A stretch of DNA of 64,000 nt from Symbiodinium natans (lineage: Eukaryota > Sar > Dinophyceae > Suessiales > Symbiodiniaceae): assembly GCA_905221605.1 (NCBI GenBank), contig CAJNDS010000746.1, positions 369,961 to 433,960 on the forward strand, given 5' to 3'. The number at the start of each line of letters is the position of its first letter. Positions within the stretch are counted from its first letter, which is position 1. The notes below the pieces were generated by a model that worked only from the letters and a program-made list of their open reading frames with translations, did not search any database and had not been told where the DNA came from. Both the position numbers and the translations under genes were made by a program. Below, piece by piece: positions 31,170 to 39,713 of the stretch.

Positions 31170-31405
31170 GGCTATCCCTGCTGCACACGCTTGACTCGAT
31201 GGAACTCTCCTTGCTCCCAAACCTTGACTCGACGGCTATCCCTGCTACCAAACTTTGACTCGATGGATATCCCTTGCTCCCAAACCTAACTCGATGGATT
31301 TCCCTGCTGCCAAACCTTGACTCGATGGATTTCTCTGCTCCCAAACCCTGACTCGATGGATTTCTCTGCTCCCAAACCCTGACTCGATGGAGTTCTCTTG
31401 CTCCC
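31170..31405. repeat. ~32-bp minisatellite (CTTGACTCGATGG)
   Basis: About seven units containing GCTCCCAAACC and TGACTCGATGGA, alternating with TATCCCTG, TTTCTCTG or TTTCCCTG. The minus-strand ORF passes through it. Confidence 0.85.
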
Positions 31406-31675
31406 CGTTCGGAAGATGGGTCGGCAGCATTTTACGTTGAGAATGTCTCGAATGTTCAGAGCAAAGTCGCGAAGCAGCCTCTGGAGAAGTTTCTCGTGCA
31501 CGGGCCCATCTTGCTTCAACCAGTTCCGCATCAGGATCTTCTCTAGAAAGTACCGCATGATGCTATCCTGTATACCCGTCCCAACAATGCCCGCAATCGG
31601 CGAAAAAGCACGGCAGGCCACATGCCCAGAGGCCAGGAACGTCAAGACTGCGGGAATTCGGAGCGCACCACTCAA
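31286..31675 (-). CDS. retrotransposon ORF 6a, unknown
   Basis: 129 codons. The middle (IMRYFLEKILMRNWLKQ, then LLQRLLRDFALNIRDIL) is helical and protein-like; the C-terminal 25 residues are minisatellite translation, so the original frame probably ended or shifted before 31400. Confidence 0.35.
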   Translation of the reverse strand: MSGALRIPAVLTFLASGHVACRAFSPIAGIVGTGIQDSIMRYFLEKILMRNWLKQDGPVHEKLLQRLLRDFALNIRDILNVKCCRPIFRTGSKRTPSSQGLGAEKSIESGFGSREIHRVKVWQQGNPSS

Positions 31676-31759
31676 GGCCAGCGCGCCACACGTCTGGAGT
31701 TGATTGGAGAGGATGATATCTGGCTCGAACTCGAGAACCGCCTCTTATAAGCAATGACA

Positions 31760-32324
31760 TCTATCCCAAACTATCTCTTGGGTTGCTTGTTCTGCTGCCA
31801 CGCAGTGAGCTCGCAGCGCCTGCGCATCCGGCTCCCCTTCCATCAGATCCAGTGATACGTCTGACCATGCTGCGCAGAAGATCCCACGGAGACCGGTACG
31901 CTTCGTCAAACATCTTGCTGAAGCTTCCCTCCTCCTATGATTCGGAGAATGCGGGGGTCTGGCAAACCTCCCGGATACTTCTCATCACGACGCGGAAGGG
32001 AATGCCCAGGGTCCCTACATGCAAATCACACATAAGCCTAGTGCACATGCCCCCGACATACTAAATTCTGCCACAAATCGCACTTGACTATCCCGCACAA
32101 CCCCCTCGATAAGCAAGACCAGGAGATATCGCCACTCTTCAGGATACCTCGTGCCCGCCCAGTCTTATCCTCGGACGATCCAGGCCTATCGGACTATCGC
32201 AGAACTATCCAGGCTTATCCCAGATGTGTCCCACGCCTGTAAACTGACTATTCCGGCCATCCAGAACTATCCCAAAACTATCCGCTCGTATCCCAGATGC
32301 CTCAGTTGCATCCCTTGTCTGTAG
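31760..32324 (-). other. retrotransposon interior rich in TATCC motifs, no ORF
   Basis: Non-coding-looking stretch with dense CTATCCAGGCTTATCCC-type words at 32160-32300, probably a degraded or spacer part of the element. Confidence 0.4.
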
Positions 32325-32720
32325 TCATCCTATTCCCGCGCGAGCTTCAAGCCACCACCAAGCGTACTGACCGGGCTTCCGCGTCTCCCCGTTCTCAAAC
32401 ATCAATGGGCCGTTCGCCACGTCCGCCTGCATTCTCCGGAACATTCTGGGCCTGAATCTTGACCCAGCTCGCACCTTCATTCCGTCGACGATTTCTCTCT
32501 CGTTGTTCACTGGTCTCCAGAGACTGGGATCTGATAGTTGTCGTAGATGTTGGTCATAATTCCTCTTGTGGTTCGGAGTTTTGCAACACTCATCCGCAGC
32601 ATGGGATATAATCCTCCTCGAAATCCCGCTCAAACCCCTATCCCGAGTTTTGGGATACCCCCCCGCAACATTGGACGTACTCCTCAGCGAAGCCCTGCTC
32701 GAATCCCTATCCCAAGACAC
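32325..32720 (-). CDS. retrotransposon ORF 5, unknown
   Basis: 131 codons, basic, in the same minus-strand frame as ORF 4 and 200 bp downstream of it. It includes ADECCKTPNHKRNY, which does not satisfy the CCHC zinc-knuckle spacing, and FRPRMFRRMQADVANG. No family is recognised. Confidence 0.35.
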   Translation of the reverse strand: MSWDRDSSRASLRSTSNVAGGYPKTRDRGLSGISRRIISHAADECCKTPNHKRNYDQHLRQLSDPSLWRPVNNEREIVDGMKVRAGSRFRPRMFRRMQADVANGPLMFENGETRKPGQYAWWWLEARAGIG

Positions 32721-32921
32721 CCCCCGTTCGAGTTGGGCGAGCTGCGTGACGAAGTCCTCAGTGGAATCAATTGTTTGCCGATTGCTGGGCGGGGCAAGCG
32801 CTGCAATGAGATCACCCTCTGGATTAGGATGAAGACGTTCCCTATCCCTGTTCGTGGCGCAGCGTTCTCTGACGTCTGTATAGTCTATATTCCGAGCGGA
32901 TACGGCATACTCCCGGATAGC

Positions 32922-33434
32922 TCAGGGTTGCGGCCCGCCCCTATCAGAGAGATGCCGCGCCCAATCTTCCATGTACTGGCGATTCTGCTCCGCCCTCCAT
33001 TCCTCTATCCTTTGCTTAATCCTACCATAGAACCATGAGTGGGTTTTACCTTCTGCCGGTCTCTTCCTCCAGGCCTCGATGTCATGATTCAAGAAGGAAA
33101 GGCGCCGCACCTTACTATACAGAATATCCCCCAGTTGCTCATCGGACCATGTGCTCCGCCCTGTCGCTTCAACCCGCACGCGCACGATATCCCATTTGTC
33201 CATGAAAACGTCCAACATACTCACTTCGCATTGACCTGGGCACATCTCGCATGCAGTACTCGACAAGGCCTCGTTCAACACCTCCTGCTCCCTATTGGGA
33301 GACATGCTGTAAAATCTAACCACCATGCTTAGCAGCCTCATAGCCGACATTGTCTCTCGCCCAGCCGTTCGCTTGAACATCTCCCCCTGCACTTTAGACT
33401 CGTCGATTTGATCATATTCCGCAGCCCTTCCCAT
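32922..33434 (-). CDS. retrotransposon ORF 4, Gag capsid-like segment
   Basis: 170 codons, helical, with LLSMVVRFYSMSPNREQEVL, SMLDVFMDKWDIVRVRVEA and RIKQRIEEWRAEQNRQYM. Overlaps ORF 3 by 97 bp in the -1 frame, and the same DNA reads sensibly first in ORF 3 and then in ORF 4, so the two are probably one protein joined by frameshifting or splicing, or a decayed single ORF. Assignment to Gag rests on position and helical content, not on a recognised domain. Confidence 0.45.
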   Translation of the reverse strand: MGRAAEYDQIDESKVQGEMFKRTAGRETMSAMRLLSMVVRFYSMSPNREQEVLNEALSSTACEMCPGQCEVSMLDVFMDKWDIVRVRVEATGRSTWSDEQLGDILYSKVRRLSFLNHDIEAWRKRPAEGKTHSWFYGRIKQRIEEWRAEQNRQYMEDWARHLSDRGGPQP

Positions 33435-34087
33435 AGCTTGTTTTCCAAAGCCGCATACTTCAATGGTCTATCCAATTCGCTTTCACTCATATCCCTAACA
33501 CGCAGAATCGTGGAGTATCCGTACTCCCCGTCGTAAATGTACGCGCTTTTCGCCGCCCGGGCCACTTCCCCAAGCCACGTGTGTAGATTCGCTGGATTGG
33601 GCTCCTCAGGAAGGATCATATCAAAGCACTTGTATACTATTCCCAGATATTCCCGTCGTTTCAACTCAGGATCAACGCCACCATGACCGTCTCCACACTG
33701 TAGTGTCTGACGCATTCTATGCTGCTCTTCGCACCTCTTTTCCACTTCAGCTACTCTATACCGCATTGCGCTCATCTCCGCCTCGATGCTGTTCCTTTTT
33801 GCTGCCGCATCTATCCGTTGAGTGAGCTCCGTGATGAGACCCTCCTGCGTCTCCTGCATGGTCCTGAGCCGCGCGTTCTCGTTCTCGAGCTGCTCGATTC
33901 TTCTCTGCGTTTGGGTTTTATACTCCATCCATTCGCCCTTGTCCACCGCATTCTCGTTTTGTATCTTTGCTATCGAGTCACGCATCTCCTGAACCATGAC
34001 CTCCAACTCTTTAATCCTCACGGATGCAACGAATGTTTTTGCGTCCCTCGTCTGCTGATCCCGCACACGCCGAAGCATCTTGGCCAT
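33338..34087 (-). CDS. retrotransposon ORF 3, coiled-coil Gag-like protein
   Basis: 249 codons. Residues ~25-130 are a long coiled coil (KELEVMVQEMRDSIAKIQNE, QRRIEQLENENARLRTMQ, RYRVAEVEKRCEEQ). Residues ~140-230 are globular (YLGIVYKCFDMILPEEPNPA, LHTWLGEVARAAKSAYIYDG). The last ~25 residues overlap ORF 4 and look out of frame. It starts 27 bp after the ORF 2 stop in a different frame. Confidence 0.5.
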   Translation of the reverse strand: MAKMLRRVRDQQTRDAKTFVASVRIKELEVMVQEMRDSIAKIQNENAVDKGEWMEYKTQTQRRIEQLENENARLRTMQETQEGLITELTQRIDAAAKRNSIEAEMSAMRYRVAEVEKRCEEQHRMRQTLQCGDGHGGVDPELKRREYLGIVYKCFDMILPEEPNPANLHTWLGEVARAAKSAYIYDGEYGYSTILRVRDMSESELDRPLKYAALENKLWEGLRNMIKSTSLKCRGRCSSERLGERQCRL

Positions 34088-34113
34088 CTCCGCGACATTT
34101 GCCTCTATTCCAT

Positions 34114-35226
34114 CTATCCTCCCAGCGATCCTGACACATGCGCTCCGCGCCCCATCGTCAGCGCAAGTGTTGTCAGGTCTATATCAGCGCTCCTCGCGAT
34201 ATTGCATTCTACCACGCGTAACCTATCCCTCAGCTGCTTGTTCTCGTCCATGATTTCCGCATGTTCCTTGCCTATCTTCTCAGTCAGCTTTTCCATGGCA
34301 TCAACTCTCCCCTTCACGGTGCCTACATCACCCGTCATCACATTGATACTCTCACGAATCTGTTGCAGAGGCTCCGCGATGTTCCTCGACATTGATAAAT
34401 CCATCGTCCCTTTCATTCGCTTGAGCTCGTCCACGACATACCTCACTCGAAAACTCATCAATTCAACGCTTTTCGCTATCCCTGTAAATTCGTCCCGCTC
34501 AACATGATTGACGCCTTTGCTTGCCTCACCGCGCTCTCGGCCCAATGACTCCACAGCCTTTGCCAACTCCTCCCTAATCCAGCTCCGTAGATCCCGAATG
34601 CTATCATCCAATCGTCGTTGAACGTTGCGCTCCACATCAATCATCTCGGCGCGTTGTGTAATGGACTTATCTTCGACCTCATCCAGTCTATCGTTGATCC
34701 TCCTGAGCCCGTCCCGAATCTCATCATTCATCTCTGTGGCCGCATTCCTGATGTCAATAGTCACTCCCTCTATTGCATCGACTCTGCCCTCACATCCCTC
34801 ATATTCCGATATTCCATTTCCCCTTGCGTTGGCATCATCTGATGTCCCGTTCGGGGGTCGTGGGGGAGGGGTGCTTATCACATATGCCATCGTCCGGGCT
34901 CTCATCTCAGCGTCGACCCTGGGTGACCTAGGCATACCCAAAGACCCTTGTCTAACATCCCCTAGAACCCCTGCCCTCCCACTTCGCGGCACATTCCCAC
35001 TCGTCTTGCGCATAGCTATCACGTTGCATCCTCCACCATGACTATATCCCTCCACGAATGCTTCCAACGGATCACCCTCAGTGCCAATATGATCCCATCC
35101 CATTTTCTCTGGACTCTGCAGGGATTTTTGGGCCAGGTCGTCCCGAGACCTCTCTAAACTCTCCAGGGATTTTTGGGCCAGGTCGTCCCGAGACCTCTCT
35201 GGGCTCTCCAGTGATTTTTGGGCCAT
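34114..35226 (-). CDS. retrotransposon ORF 2, coiled-coil Gag-like protein
   Basis: 370 codons. It begins with nearly three copies of a 15-residue repeat (SRDDLAQKSLESPE), followed by a Gly/Arg/Pro-rich linker (STPPPRPPNG) and then ~230 residues of heptad-like coiled coil (INDRLDEVEDKSITQRAEMI, GRVDAMEKLTEKIGKEHAEI, ENKQLRDRLRVVECN). The first 148 bp overlap ORF 1 in another frame. No nucleocapsid zinc knuckle is seen. This is typical of a Gag N-terminal region in position and style; homology is not established. Confidence 0.5.
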   Translation of the reverse strand: MAQKSLESPERSRDDLAQKSLESLERSRDDLAQKSLQSPEKMGWDHIGTEGDPLEAFVEGYSHGGGCNVIAMRKTSGNVPRSGRAGVLGDVRQGSLGMPRSPRVDAEMRARTMAYVISTPPPRPPNGTSDDANARGNGISEYEGCEGRVDAIEGVTIDIRNAATEMNDEIRDGLRRINDRLDEVEDKSITQRAEMIDVERNVQRRLDDSIRDLRSWIREELAKAVESLGRERGEASKGVNHVERDEFTGIAKSVELMSFRVRYVVDELKRMKGTMDLSMSRNIAEPLQQIRESINVMTGDVGTVKGRVDAMEKLTEKIGKEHAEIMDENKQLRDRLRVVECNIARSADIDLTTLALTMGRGAHVSGSLGG

Positions 35227-36280
35227 GTTGTTCCGAGTCTATCCCCACCCTCATAATCCTTTCAACGCGTTCACTTCGTACATTTCCCAGCTCCGCCGCC
35301 GCATCATTTCCACGAATATCCCCATGAACTCGTGCGTCATGTCCATCAAGACCTTGAGGATCCTCTGTCCGTCGATCGGCGCAACTATCCCCATTAACTC
35401 GCGCATCAGTTCCATCAAGACCTTGAGGATCCTCTATCCGTCGATCGGCACCCATAGCATTACAGTGATACATGTCAGTGCCTCCCGTATTCCGTCCACC
35501 ACTCTGGTCGGTAGCAACATGGTATGTCACGCCATCATTCCGCTCGTTCTTGTCTCCCTTGACAATCGCATGTGGAGGAAGCTTATCTCTCGCCTGTTGA
35601 CACTCGACACCTTCCGAGGTGGATGAGACCGTCAAGCTGCCGGCATGATCCTGCAACTCCCCGACAGTATCCCCACGCCCATCTATCCCAATATTGTCAC
35701 CGCCATGCCATCTAATCGCAGGAACCTGAATGTCACCACCCATGACGCTCCGTATCCCAAGGGTATCACGGTGTCCGTCGTCTCTGTCAGGACGAAAAGG
35801 ATCCCATCTATCAATTCCATCGTCCCTACGTGTTCCGACATCCTCCAGCGTCGGCGTTGAACTTACCGCGCTCGTCTCCACGGCTATCCCAACAACATCC
35901 GATCTCCGAGCATATCCCAAGCCATTCCGTCCACGATGCGATTCCTCCAGGAAGCCGTCTCCAGCAAACATATCTTCCTCGAGAACCCTGCCAAAAACAT
36001 TCGAAGACCCTGATATCCCATCGTCCACCCTAAGAGTCGTTCCACTTGAAAGGCTCAGATCCCGTGACCCTCCTCGGTCCTGACTATTCCCAATGCCTGA
36101 CAAGTCGAACGATTCGTCGTCCCCGCTCGTATTCTTCCCAAGTCCATCTCCTTCTCCAGCGCGCTCACCGTACAATCCGTTCCCTATTCCTGCGGGGGTG
36201 CGTCCACTCCCCACATAGCTATCCCGATCCAAATCCACATATTCCTCTCGTGCCCGCTCGTCGTTCCTCAAGTCCGTCAT
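35078..36280 (-). CDS. retrotransposon ORF 1, Gly/Asp/Arg-rich protein
   Basis: 400 codons starting 64 bp inside the 5' LTR, the first ORF of the element. Low-complexity, rich in D, G, R and S, and probably disordered. A ~24-residue internal repeat (RRTEDPQGLDG) occurs twice at 35330-35450, and the 45-bp repeat shared with ORF 2 is read here as GRPGPKIPGEFREVS. Many Gly-Ile or Gly-Asp pairs are encoded by GGGATA motifs. The likely start is the ATG at 36280 because no LTR-distal alternative is visible. Confidence 0.5.
   Translation of the reverse strand: MTDLRNDERAREEYVDLDRDSYVGSGRTPAGIGNGLYGERAGEGDGLGKNTSGDDESFDLSGIGNSQDRGGSRDLSLSSGTTLRVDDGISGSSNVFGRVLEEDMFAGDGFLEESHRGRNGLGYARRSDVVGIAVETSAVSSTPTLEDVGTRRDDGIDRWDPFRPDRDDGHRDTLGIRSVMGGDIQVPAIRWHGGDNIGIDGRGDTVGELQDHAGSLTVSSTSEGVECQQARDKLPPHAIVKGDKNERNDGVTYHVATDQSGGRNTGGTDMYHCNAMGADRRIEDPQGLDGTDARVNGDSCADRRTEDPQGLDGHDARVHGDIRGNDAAAELGNVRSERVERIMRVGIDSEQHGPKITGEPREVSGRPGPKIPGEFREVSGRPGPKIPAESRENGMGSYWH
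35121..35235. repeat. 45-bp coding repeat open in two frames
   Basis: Units at 35121-35165 and 35166-35210 with a partial third (35211-35235); each contains GGGATTTTTGGGCCAGGTCG. Both ORF 1 and ORF 2 stay open across it. Confidence 0.85.
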
Positions 36281-36329
36281 GACGTTGAACTATCGCCGCC
36301 TCGCCTTCGGCTCAGTCGGTCCAGAAACT

Positions 36330-36344
36330 ACAAGGCTCTTAACC
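36330..36344 (-). promoter_or_regulatory. primer-binding site, tRNA-Lys(CUU) anticodon arm
   Basis: The 15 bp directly inside the 5' LTR read ACAAGGCTCTTAACC on the plus strand, as a tRNA would: stem CAAGG, 7-base loop CTCTTAA with anticodon CTT, then CC. The same 15 bp adjoin the diverged LTR at 42111. The geometry matches copia-type priming by a 5' tRNA half ending just after the anticodon loop, rather than by a tRNA 3' CCA end. Confidence 0.6.
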
Positions 36345-37145
36345 TGTGCGAAGTGTCCAAACCAAGGAAAACTTGCGCGTCGAAGAACTGGAAAACTGTG
36401 TCCACTATTCCGGTTGATCAGACCCAAGTAGACAAGTAAGTTGGCTATTTACAGTTGTGAGGTGTTAAGTTGCTCCAGAAGTAGCAGTATCCCTGCCAAC
36501 GGGGAACACAAGGTAGCTAGCCAAGTGTTCCTAAGCCGCTCCCGACGTCGACTATCGGAAGGATCCCCAGAGTTGCTATCTCCAGGGGGTGATGACCTAC
36601 CGCTCAAGATGTATCCACTAGCCGTCCGGCTGCGTGTTGTACACCTATCCCAGTATTCACCTGAACGCTCGCCTATCCCCAGTGTCCTCTAGCCTCCGGC
36701 TGCGAGTTGCAAAGGGTCTAAGTGAACGCTCCCAAAGTTAGGGTAACGGATCTATCCCTCGCCACGCTCGATCCTTTTAGCTCCTCTAGCCGTCCGGCTG
36801 CGAGTTGGCTATCCAGATCCACAACGTGCAGGAATACTATCCACGGGGGGCAAAATGAAACTGTACAGGCGGGGCGCAGCTACACGGTGAACGTTATCAA
36901 AAGGAAGAAAGAAACAAAGGTGAACGAATATACAGTGTGCTTGAGTTGCTGTCATGTTGCCCTGTAAGCCCAGACAGCAACAGCACACGAAACTTCATCC
37001 AGGCCCCTTCGTCTATCCCACAGTTCTGCGCACTATTCCGGCTCGTTCACGAGGAAGATAACATCTATCCCGAGGCAAACCCGAAATCAACTGACATCAA
37101 AATATCTGCACCCCCGAATACACCTGAAAGACGTGGTGCGAAACA
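36345..37145 (-). repeat. 5' LTR (in element orientation)
   Basis: 801 bp, TG...CA, co-linear with 23432-24232. It should hold the element's promoter, but no TATA box was assigned with confidence. Confidence 0.85.
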
Positions 37146-37359
37146 GGGGGTAAAGGCTGCTTTTCGGGCTTAGGGGACTCGGCGACTCGGCACAACAAGA
37201 AAGGTCTTTGGGCCTGGGAGGTCTCAGATAACCCCGAATCCGCAGATCCGAAGTGCAACAACCCTGACTCCCACAATCCAATCGCAAACTAGGCGGGGGG
37301 AGATGGGTTAAATGGTGTTGCACAGTGACATAAGTTTAGGATGTAGGTTTAGCCCTAAA

Positions 37360-37640
37360 CGCTAAACCCTAAACTGGCCCTAAACCCTAAACCCGAAACC
37401 CGACACACTAAACCCTAAACCCTAAACCCTAAACCCGAAACCCGAAACCCTAAACTCAGTGCAAGAGAAGAGCAAATGCTTCAAGCCCCGCCTTCGCCAT
37501 GCGCCAGGTAGGCCTCAACGACCTCGGCAGCGGAGGCAGCACCCACCTCGCGGATGGCCTGACGCACATGGTTGGTATTAGGGTTTAGGGTTTAGGGTTT
37601 AGGGTTTAGGGTTTAGGGTTTAGGGTTTAGGGTTTAGGGA
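37360..37640. other. telomere-flanked block with a candidate terminal exon
   Basis: CCCTAAA/CCCGAAA units (37360-37455), GC-rich block 37458-37576, TTTAGGG array (37579-37640). On the minus strand, GCGTCAG| at 37559 is followed by 25 sense codons and TGA (37558-37481; AIREVGAASAAEVVEAYLAH), an alanine-rich helical end. Unconfirmed. Confidence 0.4.
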
Positions 37641-37799
37641 TTAGGTTGCAGATTTTGGGTCAAGGAATTAGGGTTTAGATGCATCCAAATGCGCGGAAGC
37701 CACAAAGACGTGAACCCTAACACCGTGCCCCTCACAAAGCCACACTTCTGTACGCATACATCCCGATCTGCCAGAACACCAGATCCTAACCCCTCCCCC

Positions 37800-37855
37800 T
37801 GAACCCTGAACCCTGAACCCTAAACCCTAAACCCTAAACCCTAAACCCTAAACGT
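37800..37855. repeat. interstitial CCCTAAA array
   Basis: About eight units, the first three being CCCTGAA. Confidence 0.9.
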
Positions 37856-38239
37856 ACATAAAATCTCAAGCCCCCAAGCCCTGCACCCCCAAACTGCCGA
37901 ACCCTAAACCCAAAGCCCCGGGCCCTGGGTAAAGAAGCCGGTTGCCTCTCGTACCTGGTGGCCCAAGCTTAGCTGCATGGTCTTCTCCTGGCAAGTGGGC
38001 ACAGGTAGCAAGGGAAGGAAGTGGGATCTGAGTTTTTTGGGTCCTTTGAAGGTCCCTAATTTAGGGTTTAGGGGTTAGGGTTTGGGAGGGAGGATGGGGT
38101 CTCGACTATGTATCTTCCTATACATTTTCTGGCCCCATGAATGTAGATCAACCAGCAGAATCAGTCTTGGTGGGGGGCTGTTCGATGTTTGGGTTTTGGT
38201 TCTTGGGCTTTTCGGGTTACCCCAAAAAACCCAAGCAAA

Positions 38240-38455
38240 CCGAAACCCTAAAACCCTAAAACCCTAAAACCCTAAAACCCCAAAACCCTAAAACCCTAAA
38301 ACCCTAAAACCCTAAAACCCTAAAACCCTAAAACCCCAAAACCCAAAACCCTAAAACCCTAAAACCCTAAAACCCTAAAACCCTAAAACCCTAAAACCCT
38401 AAAACCCTAAAACCCTAAAACCCTAAACCCTAAACCCTAAACCCTAAACCCTAAG
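38240..38455. repeat. CCCTAAAA octamer array
   Basis: About 23 octamers (CCCTAAAA, a few CCCCAAAA) followed by five normal heptamers. An octamer array this uniform implies local expansion from one variant unit. Confidence 0.95.
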
Positions 38456-38594
38456 TCAGTCCCGTCTAGGAATTATGGGTTGCCTAAACGGGGCCATGGA
38501 ACCGTCCCTGAAGCGAGCCACAGGTTCTTTAGGGTCTCCGAGCCAAAAACCTCTGAAACAAAATCTCTGAACTCGAACCTTAGGCTCGAGCCAC

Positions 38595-38645
38595 AGTTTA
38601 GGGTTTAGGGTTTAGGGTTTGGGGTTTAGGGTTTAGGGCTCAAGG
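38595..38645. repeat. TTTAGGG array
   Basis: About six units; with the preceding octamer array it encloses a ~138-bp block. Confidence 0.85.
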
Positions 38646-38777
38646 GGTGAAGGCTGAAGACTCGTACCCCTAAGTTTGTACCGCTAAAGGCTCCCCTCCA
38701 TATACTCCTACTATGGCCCGTATATTCCCTTAAAGAGGATGGGCCCCCAAACCCAAGGGTAATACCCTCATGGTCCC

Positions 38778-38966
38778 CCTAAACCCTAAACCCTAAACCC
38801 TAAACCCTAAACCCTAATCCCTAAACCCTGAACCCTAAACCCTAAACCGTCCAAGGCAGAGTCCCATGATGGGCCTTCTGCCAGGCTGGATAAAGGAAAC
38901 TCCCTCTCTGGGTTTCGGGTTCACCCTAAACCCTAAACCCTAAACCCTAAACCCTAAACCCTAAAC
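38778..38966. repeat. two CCCTAAA arrays
   Basis: Arrays at 38778-38848 and 38924-38966 separated by ~75 bp of unique sequence. Confidence 0.9.
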
Positions 38967-39134
38967 CTCATGGGTAGCTATCAGTAGGGCGAGAAGCATA
39001 CTAAAGAGGCTTAGAAGTATAGTTGCCGTACATAGCACCTATAGCTACTCATGAACCTCCAAGCAGGGTTGTGGGCTTTCGGTGGGTCAAGAACTTCCGG
39101 GCCTAAGTTCCGGCACCTACAACCCAACCTAACC

Positions 39135-39385
39135 AAACCCCGGGGAGAGGATCCAAAAAGTAGAGCCCCTTAAGGGGGTTCCTGAACATGACCCAATGGT
39201 AGTGTAGGGTTTAGGGTTTAGGGTTTAGGGTTTAGGGTTTAGGGTTTAGGGTTTAGGGTTTAGGGTTTAGGGTTTAGGGTTTAGGGTTTAGGGTTTAGGG
39301 TTTAGGGTTTAGCGTGTAGGGGTTAGGGTTTAGGGTTTCGGGTTGAGGGTTTGGGGGTTCTGCTTTCTGGATCCTCCCATAATTC
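39135..39385. mobile_element. family H element with a telomere array in its loop
   Basis: Relative to the inverted copy at 8105-8230, the arms and loop words match (GAGGATCCAAAAAG, GGGTTCCTGA, GACCCAATGGTAGTGTAGGG ... GGGGGTTCTGCTTTCTGGAT). The array at 39206-39350 replaces the short TACTATCT segment of the intact copy, starting at a TAGGGT word. Confidence 0.7.
39206..39350. repeat. interstitial TTTAGGG array, ~16 perfect units
   Basis: One of the longest uniform arrays, with a degenerate right edge (GCGTGTAGGGG, TTTCGGG, TTGAGGG). Confidence 0.95.
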
Positions 39386-39495
39386 GGCGTATAGGACCCT
39401 TACTAAGCTACCTGGTGCTCGGGGGGCAAAACCCCTAAGCCCGAAAACTCAGAAGCGCTCAACCCAAATTCAGGCTCAACCTGTAGAGCCGCGGA

Positions 39496-39713
39496 CCCTA
39501 AAGGTCCGTGCCCAGAGACTCCAAAACCCCTTAATTAAGGAATATACCTTAAATCATATTAGGGTTCCTATTATAATTTAAGGAATATTCCTTAATTAAG
39601 GGGTTTTGGAGTCTCTGAGTGTACCTCATAATTATATACTTGGGCCCTAAAGTCCCTGTATAGGAGGTACTTGCAGGCCCAAGTACATAATAATTAGGTA
39701 CATGGACCCTTAG
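39496..39713. mobile_element. family B MITE with a nested family A variant
   Basis: CCCTAAAGGTCCGTG (39496-39510) and TACCTCATAATTATATAC (from 39622) form one family B left arm once the nested element and one TG are ignored. The right end is TTAGGTACATGGACCCTTAG. Confidence 0.8.
39511..39619. mobile_element. family A variant MITE (CCCAGAGACTCC arms), 2-bp duplication TG
   Basis: Ends CCCAGAGACTCC and GGAGTCTCTGAG with the family A core TTAATTAAGGAATATACC. TG lies on both sides (39509-39510, 39620-39621), and the family B host gives the empty site, which confirms a 2-bp duplication. Confidence 0.85.

Larger units (their letters stand above)
23432..37145 (-). mobile_element. 13.7-kb LTR retrotransposon, no recognisable pol
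   Basis: Two 801-bp direct repeats (23432-24232 and 36345-37145) begin TGTGCGAAG and end GCGAAACA, giving canonical TG...CA ends. GGGGG lies outside each end (23427-23431, 37146-37150), compatible with a 5-bp target duplication but weak because the left flank is G-rich. By eye the LTRs differ at about three positions, so the insertion is recent. Gag-like ORFs start just inside the right LTR and run leftward, so the element is on the minus strand and the right LTR is its 5' LTR. No reverse transcriptase, RNase H, protease or integrase motif was recognised in the 12.1-kb interior. It may be a non-autonomous derivative that uses enzymes from relatives, which is inference. Confidence 0.85.

Noticed and set aside
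33719-34507. 262-codon plus-strand ORF
   Set aside because: Antisense shadow of ORFs 2 and 3; Ser/Leu/Pro-rich translation typical of reverse complement of coiled-coil coding sequence.
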